Shown here piece after piece: positions 12,601 through 23,990 of a stretch of 64,000 nucleotides of DNA. The notes beneath the pieces were generated by a model. The model ran no database searches and was not told the origin of the DNA. It worked only from the letters and a program-made list of their open reading frames with translations. The position numbers and the translations under genes were made by a program. Within the stretch, counting starts at the first letter, position 1. Every line of letters starts with the position of its first letter. Source of the stretch: Astatotilapia calliptera (lineage: Eukaryota; Chordata; Actinopteri; Cichliformes; Cichlidae); assembly GCF_900246225.1 (NCBI RefSeq), contig NC_039310.1, positions 29,228,339-29,292,338 of the forward strand. Direction: 5' to 3'.

Positions 12601-13290
12601 TTCTACTCCACGGAGCGATACGACATCACAGAGGACCGCTGGGAGTTCGTGGACCCGTACCCCGTCAACAAGTACGGCCACGAGGGAACCGTCCTGAACG
12701 GGAAACTGTACATCACGGGCGGCATCACCTCCTCCTCCACCTCCAAACAGGTGTGCGTGTTCGATCCGGGCCGGGAAGCAGGAGGTGGGGGCGGAGGGGG
12801 GAGCGCGGGCGGGTCGGACTCACACAGGACACGCGCTGGCCGCGGCCCGCTGCTGCCCGGCACCCACGCCAGCTGCTGGGAGAACAAATCTAAAATGAAC
12901 TACGCCCGCTGCTTCCACAAGATGATCTCTCACAACGGGAAGCTGTACGTGTTCGGAGGCGTGTGCGTGATCCTGCGGGCGTCCTTCGAGTCGCAGGGCT
13001 GCCCGTCCACGGAGGTGTACAACCCAGAGACTGACGAGTGGACCATCCTCGCCTCCATGCCCATCGGGCGCAGCGGTCACGGGGTGGCGGTGCTGGACAG
13101 GCAGATCATGGTGCTGGGCGGTCTGTGTTACAACGGCCATTACAGTGACTCCATCCTCACATTCGACCCAGAGGAAAACAAGTGGAAGGAGGACGAGTAT
13201 CCCAGGATGCCTTGCAAACTGGACGGTCTGCAGGTGTGCAGTCTGCACTTCCCAGAGTACGTGCTAGAGCATGTGAGACGCTGCAGCTGA
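9626..13290 (+). CDS. klhl15: Kelch-like protein 15, CUL3 E3-ligase substrate adaptor
   Basis: Substrate receptor of a CUL3-RING ubiquitin ligase; known mammalian targets include the PP2A subunit B'-beta and the DNA-end-resection factor CtIP. Coding exons: 9626-9757, 9864-10052, 10142-10366, 11536-11697, 11833-12042, 12253-12443 and 12531-13290; these give 622 aa against 604 in human. Order: BTB domain from about residue 30 to 130 (LLLDVTLLIEEHHFQAHKAL, FMYYGSLELSM), BACK domain to about 240 (RPDFLSYLSLERLQ, EIELYEAVQAWLR), then six Kelch-type blades to the C-terminus with GG-containing strands such as FLLGGEELG, LYITGG, LYVFGG and MVLGGLCYNG. Residues 451-480 hold a glycine-rich insert (seven Gly at 454-460) that I do not recall in the mammalian protein. 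The start is the first ATG of the first coding exon and aligns with the family start. Introns 7904-9180 and 10367-11535 hold nothing recognised. Confidence 0.97.
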
Positions 13291-14093
13291 GGTCTGCTCC
13301 ACCGCACGCCTCCTTTTATAGAAACGCACCGTCACGGACTGAAGTTTCCTGCTGAGGGGTGGGGGGGGGGCGGGATCAGGTGTTTACAGGTGGGAGACTA
13401 CAGGCTTTTAAACTGGAGACCAGCATTTACCTTAAGGTGAGGAAAATGGCTGGGGCCATAGCGTTGCTCTTCCTAAACGAAGGAAGCAGCAGTCAAAGCG
13501 TGGCGCGTGAGACGCCACCCGTGAACATTTTTAGCTTTCTCAGAAAATACAGGAAAAAGTAATCGTTTGGAGGAAAGAAAAATGGTTTCATTCTGCCGCT
13601 TTATGTTCGGACTATGGTCAGCTTCCTGTTCTACTTCTCACCTTCTGTATTTAGGCGCTCCGGTCAGGCTTACCGCAGAAACGCACTGGAAGCGCCCGAT
13701 TCTGATGCACCAGTCGAACAGACCTGCACCACAAATCCTACTTGAATTAGGTTCATTTCTTTTGAAGCCACCTGTTAGTGAGTGATTATATCAAACACTG
13801 GAAAATGCCCTATAAATATATAACAACAAACATGCAGTCGGGTATAGAAACAAGATGTAACACTGTAGTGTAGTCATTTTAGAGCCTCTCCAAATATACA
13901 ACTGTCGACGCTTTAACCTGCTAACGGCTATCAGCTGTTATGAATTCGCTTCCAGTGCGTTCCAGCTTTCAGTCCTAATTCAGCTCTTTGCTCCCAGATA
14001 TCATCAAACTACGCTCATGTTCATCCAGCACAGCATCACTGTCCTCCTCTTCCTTCCTCTGTCTCACAGTTTGAGAGTAAATGTATCCTGACA

Positions 14094-14118
14094 GTGATGA
14101 TGATGATGATGATGATGG
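14094..14118. repeat. (GAT)n microsatellite
   Basis: About eight uninterrupted GAT units, read directly, in the likely klhl15 3' UTR. Confidence 0.9.
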
Positions 14119-17100
14119 ACTCACACAGCTTTACTCACTCTCATCTACATTCCCTGCACTTTATTGGTTGTTATTGTGTGTAAATGCACAATTTTCCCCT
14201 CCCAGCGGCTGAATGTGCTGTAATGCTGGAGACGCGTGTCTGAAATTAACTTTATGGCTGACAAGTCAAGACTGACTAAAAGAGTTGAAACATTTGAGAA
14301 ACAATGGACCTCATGCAAGAACATTTTAATGCATTATGCTGATGATAAAGGACCAGAAACGATTATAAAACCATTAACCAGAGTGATGTTGTCAGAAGTA
14401 CTGTTAGCTGTATGAAAAATGAGTTTTGAGGCTGAATATCAAACTCTAAAGTAGTTTTCTTGTTAAGCATAAAAAGTGACATAATTGTACCCACTCAACA
14501 TTTAAAATGAAGACAGTGCACCCTGTCTTAGAACAATATTCCATTTTAACCTCTTTGAGAAACAATAGCTTGTTTATTACCCTTACAGCCAAGTTTCTGC
14601 CACTTAGCAAATACATTTGAGTATATGACTTAAGGGTCACATGAAATTTCTTAATGCTGTTGAGATCTGCTAAGCTTACTGGTATAACTACAATCCGGTT
14701 TAGCTAAGGCTAGCTCTGACAATATTAGCTGGTGCATCAGCACCTAGCATTATATCCTACTGAGTTAAGTAGTACATTTAACTGTTGTTTTGTAATGCAT
14801 ATTACAGTTGCATCATTGGTGATTTTAAAGACACTTTAAATTACAACTTGCATGAAAATACCAAAAATAAGAGTATCTATTCAGATTTATGCAAACTAGC
14901 ATTAGCCACAGTTTGACTGACTTTTATCTCTTTCTGTTCTAAACTGGTTTAGCTGCAGTCAAATGATCTTTAAACTCATTAAAATGAATGGTAATTTCCA
15001 GATGGCAAATAGGACAATATTTATACCTATCTCTATTCAGGCTTTAAGGTTAGCTGCTATTACAACAGCAGCTAGCTTTTTACTGTTTAAGCCCCCATAA
15101 CCTTAGCAGTGCTAACTACCTAGTTAACCATCTATGGAACCTACTAAAAGCTGCTTAGTTAGCTGGTGTTCGCAGGAGTTTAGCTCCTTTAACTTTATTA
15201 TGAACTTATTAAAATGGTCTCTGTAACATATCAAACTGAACAACCAAAATGTTAGTCTTATAAATTTACAGACAGCAACACAGGGTTTTTAATTTTAGCT
15301 AAGATTAGCCTTGGCTATCTGAAGATGGCCATCTGCCTTTGGCTGTCTAATTGGTTTTCTTTCCAAAGCTGTAAATGTATTTATCACTTATAGTGGGGAA
15401 AAGTAGTTTAAGAAAGATGAACCATAACAATAAGTCCAAAAGTAAATTTTCTGTTTTACAGCATTGCCAAGCTAATTGGTGTTAGCTTGAAGACATGGTT
15501 TGTTTCAATTGTGTCATTTCTATGGAAGGTTGTTTCTACAACTTGAAGGGAGAAAATCCTATAAAAATGAATATAAATCTGTATTTTTGGTCATCGCAAA
15601 ACATAATGAATATTTATACTTAAATCTTCAAGTTTGGTATCACAAAAATTTTGACTTGCTTAAAAGTAACTTAATGTCTAACTTGGACATTTAGACAAAA
15701 TTTCAAGATGCTGAAGTGAAATTTTGTTGCAAGTTGAAATTTTTACTTTTTTCAATCCGGCAGCTTCTTGTTTTGTTTGTTTGTTTTTTCTTTTTTTCAG
15801 GGGTGAAAATAAGCTTCCATAGATTGCACATCTCACAATGAAATACAGAAGTATTTCTGTATTTATTTATATTTAAATATTTATAATAATTAAAAAAAAA
15901 GATCTTTACGCAAAAGTAGCTGTGGCTAACTCAGACTCTAACTGTAGCTTTGTAGTTACTATGCTTTTGTTTATAATCTATTCCATGAACTTGAGGTAGC
16001 AATGACCACAGTGGAAAAATAGATGGCAGCCATGATGGCTACCCTTATCAGGAGTTTAGCTAAATCTTAACAGTAAGACTTAGCTTTAGCATTAGTAAGG
16101 TGACCCATGGCTTTTTCAGCAGCTAGCTTTCTCCTGAGTTTAGCAATCTGGTTTGCTGCAAAAATACACTTTTTCTAGCCGTTTGTTGTACATGTAAATT
16201 TAAAAAGCTATTTTCTTAACAAAGGACACACTTATATTGCACATTTTTGTATATACAATGAAAAAGATCAAATCAAAACCGTGACAGCTGATCATATATG
16301 TATTTAATGTCTTGATTTACTGTTCGCACCCCAAAGATTCTTTCAAATCTGCTTCTATTCGTATTAGAGGTTCTTGCTTCAGGTTCATTGTTTCTTTGGT
16401 TGGTTTACACACTTCATATTTTATCTCTACAGACAAGATCTGTGTTTCAATGTAAGCTGCAAACACTGGAGGTCAGTATAACCAAAGCATTAAGCTGCGA
16501 AAGAATCAAACAGTTACCAGCCAGTGTTTAAATGACTTGCACCAGTGGTGTGTTCATTTCAGACATTAAGGTTTCGCCTTCCCCAGCTGATGCAAACTCC
16601 GTCTTTGTAGCTTGCACGTCTCAGCAGTGGGACGCCTCGATCCTGCAGCCCAGTAAGCCGTGCTCGATGACCAGCTCCGTGCTTGTATTGTTTTTATTTT
16701 TGTCTTTTTTGTTTTCATGAGCCAACTGTGAAAAAGGGCTAGGGCACACACTGATGCAGTTTTGTCTGTTAGCTGTATATTTAAGTTATTTATTTTCTAC
16801 AGGTATTGCTTTTCACTGAGCTATGCAGTAACAGTTGTAGGATTATTTATTATGACGAGACTTCATCATAAGTCGTGTTGTTTTCAGGTCGTACCTCATC
16901 GTCTGTCCTTATTTCATACTCGGGCCGTCTGTCTTCTCTGCATGTGGCTCATCGACGGATGCTTTGAGAGGTTTTTCTTTCAGTCTTAAGGCGTACTTTA
17001 AGTATTGCAGCACCTTTGCATTTTCCTGTATGAAAGTTCTCAGAGTGTCATACTTCGCGTTCCTCTTCTTGTAGCAGCGTCAGGCTGTCCACAAATCTGT

Positions 17101-17544
17101 CGAGTCCTGAGCTGCAGCTTTAACAGTGTCTCTGCAAAGCCACTTTGGTTTCTTTGATGGGGACATAATCCCCAAATGGTTGAAAATCTTCCCCCACCTA
17201 CACGCCTCTGCAGCAGGTGAGAGGCATGTCCCTGCAGTAGATAATTTACGTCGCATTTCATCTCTTTGTTGACATTTCAAAAGCTTGAGTCAGCAGATTT
17301 AGGACATTTTGCTGCAGAGGTTAATGTTTTGTTTTTTTAATCAGCTAAACGTTGCAGCCATATCTCTGTACCAACAAGTCATTTAACAACTGATTTGGAC
17401 ACTTTAACCCAGTCAAACTCCTATAAAAATTGAAGTTGAAGACCAAACAATAACACAAAATAAACTTTTTTTTTTGCTTTTAAGTTCTGTGAACAGTTCA
17501 GTGCTTCAGATCTGTTTTAAAACTCTTGTGCTCTCTTTACTTTA

Positions 17545-17625
17545 GCTCAGCGCTTCTCAAACTGTGGGGCAGGCCCCACTGATGGGCCACAGAGACACCG
17601 CATGAAGTGCAAGGATGATGAGAAG
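17545..17625. mobile_element. Possible hAT-like transposon terminus
   Basis: CAGCGCTTCTCAAACTGTGG followed by GGC..CCCC resembles the terminal repeat of several vertebrate hAT families (CAGTGNTTCTCAAACTGTGG type). I could not find a matching opposite end, so at best this is a solo fragment. Confidence 0.3.
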
Positions 17626-18836
17626 CAAAATAGGAAGTGATTCTAAGCTGAATAAAATGTTTTTTGTAAGCAAATAAAACAGCGTAGATTGATTGAAATT
17701 CAAATTGGGTCCCTTTCTACTGTTAGTGATTTTAAGGACCTCCTAAATTTAAGTGCATGGTTCTGCTGTCTTAACTGAGGCAGGAAAATGAATCTCTTCA
17801 TTAACTGCTCCTCTCTTCACATCTCCTCCGTGTCCCTATACTCTGCAGCTGATACCTTAAACGTCATGTGCCACTGCAGTCCGCTCGCTGCTCTTCCTCT
17901 TCTTCCTCCTTCTCTCATGTCGCCATTTGAAGAAGAAACTTGTAACCAATAAAGTACTACTGTCCCAATTCGAGGCACATCCAGTCATAGCGCAGCATCC
18001 TTTAGTCCACCAGTCTGTCAGTAGGAAAACAGAGTAGAGGATTAAAAAAAGGCATACCTTGCTACAACGACTGTATCTGAAAAAGAAAGTAAAATCAGAT
18101 TAACATATCTTATAATCTGAGTAGAAACTCTTTGGAAATGATTTGTAACTTCTTTCCAGAAATAAATGTTCATATTGGTCAACTTTCACCTGCATTTGTG
18201 CTTTTCTGACTCTGTTTACTTTGTCTACATGACATTTCCCCCATTACAGATTAATGAAGCCAGTTGAAGAATGAAAATGAATTAAAACCTGCATGCAGGT
18301 TTATTATAATTATTATAAAAATCCATACAATATGCAAATATCAGCTGATATTTGTATGTGCACAATTATGACTGAAGTTGTTTATTTACTTTACAATGTT
18401 ACAGCTGAGACTGACAGAAAAAAATAGATGTAAATAAATGTGATTATTAAAATATATCACAACATAAAATTAGGAACTAACTGGAGAAGTGGGCGTCCCA
18501 GAAGCTCAACCTGTATCAGTCCTTGAGATAAGTTTAGTATTTTACCCCCACTTGTTATTTATCTTGAAGACGTTCTATATTTTTAGTTCAACACATAAGG
18601 ACAGAAAGCAAGAGACTTGGGTGGAGTGAGCTTATCGAGTGCTGGCACCTGCTGAGATGCGTGTTTCCCTGATTCCCCCACCCATTAGTATTTTATTTTG
18701 TTTAGTTTTTTACATTATTACTTTTAAATTTTGTTATTTTGGTTTTACTTAGTTTTATTTTATTCGATTTTATTGTACCTATATTAATTAAAATATTTTT
18801 AATATGTTTATGTCGATCGTAGGCTCCTGGACCATT

Positions 18837-18848
18837 ACGCATGCGCCT
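18837..18848 (+). promoter_or_regulatory. apoo: NRF-1-like site in the apoo promoter
   Basis: ACGCATGCGCCT is close to the NRF-1 palindrome GCGCATGCGC. It lies about 60 bases upstream of the proposed apoo start codon, with a CCAAT motif at about 18894. NRF-1 controls many nuclear genes for mitochondrial proteins, which fits a MICOS subunit. The motif is seen; its use is inferred. Confidence 0.5.
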
Positions 18849-18906
18849 CTTTCCTTGCCACTCCTCTGGCTTGCCGTAGAAAAGCGAAAGTCATCCAATA
18901 AGGAGC

Positions 18907-21900
18907 ATGTCATATGCTAGATTGGTGAGTTTTATTCATCGTGTTCATCGTTTGTCACATGTAAAGTCATCTCGTTTTAGGTACTGGCTCTATGTTGTCG
19001 AAACTTGAGGTTTTAAAAACAAAACGACAATGAAAAGTCAGTTAAACGATGCTAGGCTAATTGAAAGCTAACCTTAGCATTGTGTTAGCTCCTCCGTATA
19101 ACAAACAGCCATTAATCATGAGGAGACACCGAAACTCCTTTTTGTGTTCTGAATTCGTGTTAAATACGTGTAACTGACACCCCAGAGTCATCCATCGTAT
19201 CACTGCGTGTCTAACCGGTGTGTTTACTATGCTTGTTTGCCGCCAGGTGTCGCTATGTGCCGCGGCTCCGGGGCTGGCGGGCCTGCTGAGCGGCTCGGTG
19301 CTGGCTGCAGGTGAGGGGAAGAAGAAGAGCAGCCAGCCGCCTCTGAGCATCGAGGAGGTGGGTTCAGACAGAGCCTTTCTAAAGACTTTGTTTTACTTTG
19401 TCTGTGACTTTGTTTACATCATGTTTACGACGTAGTGCACACAGCCACAGAGGTCTGGATCAGAGTCAGAGCTGACCCTGGAGGGACAGCTTCTGCATCG
19501 CAGAGCTTCAGAAGGTCACACTCTGTATTTGTTTCAGCTGCCGTCTCTGTACACCAGCCCTGAAGCAGCGGTGGCCCAGTACGTAGAGCCAGAGGCCGGG
19601 CCGGTGGAGCAGAGGGTGGCCTCACTGAGGAAATGGGCAGAACCATACACGAGCCAGTGTCAGGTTTGTTTACTTAACCTCAGGTGGACAACTCAAGAAA
19701 AACAGAAAATTAGTCAACCTTATGATGAACATGGACATCTGTCCAAAGCAAGCAGCACTTTATATATTAAATTATATTTGACCTGTGTGTACAGATTTTA
19801 TATACTTTCAGACTGTGGCAGATCACGTGTTCTTATAGATTTTTGTGCTGATGTATTTCTGGAAGAGAAGCTGTCATGCGGCCTAAGCTGTTGTGCTCCT
19901 GTTGTTCTTGACAGTCTCCACGAGCCTGTGGCTTTCTTTCTAATAAAGGACATTGTGGGATTCTTTTTTCTTCCTCTCTGCCACTGTTGCAGAAACATTC
20001 CCACTGAATCCAAACAGCTCGTGTTGCCTCAGAGGAGGCGGCATTTCTGTTTCTGTGAGGTTTGTGGCCTTGAGGTGAAGACGTGCAACAAAGACATGAC
20101 GACGACTGGTTGCTTTCAGAGAGACGCCTGGGAACTTGTCTTTGAAATTTCTTTGCTTTCTGTTCTCCTTTCGTTTATCTCCTTCTTTCTTCTTCTTGGT
20201 TTTCTTTCTGTTTTTCTCTCCCTTGCTCTTGTTGTTCTTTTTTCTTTCTACCGCTGTGCCTCCTCACCTTTAAGCCTACCAACCATCCTCCTTTCTTTCT
20301 GTCCTGCTGTTCTTCCTTTCCTACTGACATCATTCCTTCCTTCCTCCTTTCTTACCAGCTGTGCTTCCTGGCTTCCTTACTTCTGTCCTTCCATTCCTTC
20401 TTTCGTTCCTCACATCCACGATCCTGCTATCTTTCACCCATTCATTCCTTCCATCAGTCCTTACAGGGAGTGCAGAATTATTAGGCAAGTTGTATTTTTG
20501 AGGAATAATTTTATTATTGAACAACAACCATGTTCTCAATGAACCCAAAAAACTCATTAATATCAAAGCTGAATGTTTTTGGAAGTAGTTTTTAGTTTGT
20601 TTGTAGTTTTAGCTATTTTAGGGGGATATCTGTGTGTGCAGGTGACTATTACTGTGCATAATTATTAGGCAACTTAACAAAAAACAAATATATACCCATT
20701 TCAATTATTTATTTTTACCAGTGAAACCAATATAACATCTCCACATTCACAAATATACATTTCTGACATTCAAAAACAAAACAAAAACAAATCAGCGACC
20801 AATATAGCCACCTTTCTTTGCAAGGACACTCAAAAGCCTGCCATCCATGGCTTCTGTCAGTGTTTTGATCTGTTCACCATCAACATTGCGTGCAGCAGCA
20901 ACCACAGCCTCCCAGACACTGTTCAGAGAGGTGTACTGTTTTCCCTCCTTGTAAATCTCACATTTGATGATGGACCACAGGTTCTCAATGGGGTTCAGAT
21001 CAGGTGAACAAGGAGGCCATGTCATTAGTTTTTCTTCTTTTATACCCTTTCTTGCAGCCACGCTGTGGAGTACTTGGACGCGTGTGATGGAGCATTGTCC
21101 TGCATGAAAATCATGTTTTTCTTGAAGGATGAGGACTTCTTCCTGTACCACTGCTTGAAGAAGGTGTCTTCCAGAAACTGGCAGTAGGACTGGGAGTTGA
21201 GCTTGACTCCATCCTCAACCCGAAAAGGCCCCACAAGCTCATCTTTGATGATACCAGCCCAAACCAGTACTCCACCTCCACCTTGCTGGCGTCTGAGTCG
21301 GACTGGAGCTCTCTGCCCTTTACCAATCCAGCCACGGGCCCATCCATCTGGCCCATCAAGACTCACTCTCATTTCATCAGTCCATAAAACCTTAGAAAAA
21401 CCAGTCTTGAGATGTTTCTTGGCCCAGTCTTGACGTTTCAGCTTGTGTGTCTTGTTCAGTGGTGGTCGTCTTTCAGCCTTTCTTGCCTTGGCCATGTCTC
21501 TGAGTATTGCACACCTTGTGCTTTTGGGCACTCCAGTGATGTTGCAGCTCTGAAATATGGCCAAACTGGTGGCAAGTGGCATCTTGGCAGCTGCACGCTT
21601 GACTTTTCTCAGTTCATGGGCAGTTATTTTGCGCCTTGGTTTTTCCACACGCTTCTTGCGACCCTGTTGACTATTTTGAATGAAACGCTTGATTGTTCGA
21701 TGATCACGCTTCAGAAGCTTTGCAATTTTGAGACTGCTGCATCCCTCTGCAAGATATCTCACTATTTTTCACTTTTCTGAGCCTGTCAAGTCCTTCTTTT
21801 GACCCATTTTGCCAAAGGAAAGGACGTTGCCTAATAATTATCCACACCTGATACAGGGTGTTGATGTCATTAGACCACACCCCTTCTCATTACAGAGATG

Positions 21901-23943
21901 CACATCACCTAATATGCTTAATTGGTAGTAGGCTTTTGAGCCTATACAGCTTGGAGTAAGACAGCATGCATGAAGAGGATGATGTGGACAAAATACTCAT
22001 TTGCCTAATAATTCTGCACTCCCTGTATATCCATCCTTTCTTCTATCCTTCCATCCATCCTTCATTAACCTCGTCTCTCCTTCCATTATTCTTCATGTGA
22101 CACAGGAAATAATCAAACCTGCCATCAGACAGAAGTCTCTGTTCTGTAGTTGTTGGTAAATAGTAAAACGCTCCATTAACAAGTGAAATTCAGCATCTTT
22201 ATGTGTGTCTCTTGTTTTTTGCAGGAAACTGGCCGAGCTGCGTTGGAGAAAGTGGAGGTGAGTAAATGCTGAAACGTGTAAAAATATTTTTCTCGTTACA
22301 TTTCATTGTTTCATTTGTTTCTGAGCTGAAATATTCACAGCATGCACAGTAAGTATAATATTGAAAATGATCCTGAAACAAATTTGGCCCTTATGAGAGA
22401 TAAAAAATATACCTGAAACCAGCCTGAGGAGGCTTTGGGCCTCGTGTTCAGGGTTGTATCTTTTTCTTGGATCCTTGTAACTTCTTACAATCGGACAAAT
22501 ACCAGACATTATTACACAAAGACCAAGGCTGAAAACAATGAGACAAACATGATAAAAGAATCTAATTTTAAAAGGAAACATGGATATAAAGGTCAGAACA
22601 GTATGTCATGAAGAACCCTGTACGTACGTCGGCTCTGTAGGTGAGTGTGTGTAAGTGAGGAAAAAACGGTGAATAATCCAAAACCTGACAGAAATATTGA
22701 TACTGAAAGTGAATTAAAGAGTTAAATAGCTGTTAAAAACAAAACTATCAAACTCTTGTGTGTCGTTTCTTTTTGGTCCACCTGATGATCTTTGGACCTC
22801 AGCAGGTGTACCAGAGGGTGGAGCCCGTCATCGGCACATCAGTAACGACAGTCACAGGTGAGGAAATGCTCGTCACTTTAATCAGCTGTTTAACGAAGGC
22901 GTGTGTGGCAGCCTGTTTGTGTTTGAACATTACATTTAAAATCTCCCTAAAAACCTTTGAGCGCCGTCACTCTGTCCTTCAGACGTGTACCAGTTCCTCA
23001 GTGACCCTCCTCCTGACCTCTACCCCAGTGTGGCGGCGGTGGGTTTCTCCGGCTTCCTGGGACTTTATTTGGCCAAAGGTAACGTGGGAACATCGGCTCT
23101 TTCTCACTGATGAATCGCGTCAGAGGGACTAATAATGAGTGTTACAGTTTAGGTTTTTACAAATGTGTCTAAAGCGACCTTGACAAAGTGCTGTCTCTTC
23201 ACATTTTTCTCCGTGTTTTGCTGCTGATACATTTGGAGCCCTGCAGCTCCAGGATAATCTCCGTCCGCCCTCAGAGAGGAGGCTTGGAAACGTGTTAATC
23301 TAAAGCTGCTAGATCATGTCTTATGTGGCTGCTCACAAACGTATAAATATTATTAAAGTGGATCTCCTCTGCTCGTGTCCGTGGACTCTGCTGGAGAGCA
23401 AAATAATCCTCGTTCATGTAGCCGTGCTTTTCCACACTTAAATGTTTCGTTCGTTTAAAGCAGACTCCTGTCTGTTTTCCCCCTTGCTGTTGTTCATTTG
23501 TGTAGATGTAAGCACGGTGGTCTCACTCAGGTGAGGACCAAACAGACCCTCTGCAGGAGGATGTGGTCTCGGTCCAGACAAACGACAGTGTGTTTGGTTT
23601 ATGGTGTGAATGTGATCAAACCCAGCTATCGGGTGTATGTTGCAGGTTTGAGCTAAACAGCTTCCTGCAGCCAGACTGCAGGGCTTCCAGCACAGAAGCA
23701 AAAGTCCTGCACACTGCAACCCTAAATCAATGTTATGTTGGTCAATATACGTTTAATGTTGTGTTATACACAAGTAATACAGCTCATTCATAAAGTCCCA
23801 GACACAAAGCATCATTTTGTGTCTCTTTGATCTTATTTTTAATTAAAAAACAGGTTTTGGGTCACGGTTAGTTAATGTTTACCACCTGCAGCTGTAATCT
23901 CACAGTTACATAAAGAAGATCAGCATTATAAAGTCATGCCTGT

Positions 23944-23990
<47 letters not shown>

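Larger units (their letters stand above)
13291..18830. other. klhl15 3' UTR and klhl15-apoo intergenic region
   Basis: Some 5.5 kb without a supportable gene. The first part is presumably the long klhl15 3' UTR. Candidate poly(A) signals (AATAAA) lie near 17651, 17672 and 17949, but none can be chosen. It contains a (GAT)n run at about 14094-14118, a block at 14670-16160 with many TTAGC/GCTAA words, and a possible hAT-like terminus near 17545. Short open frames here have no family resemblance. Confidence 0.5.

Noticed and set aside
12510..12893. Alternative plus-strand and minus-strand frames over klhl15 exon 7
   Set aside because: Shadows of the GC-rich Kelch exon; none shows a domain.
19529..20542. 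A 337-codon open frame overlapping apoo exon 3
   Set aside because: After exon 3 (ending 19663 at a good donor) it runs through intron and a polypyrimidine tract and stops just inside the transposon end. Phe/Leu/Ser/Pro richness comes from the base composition.
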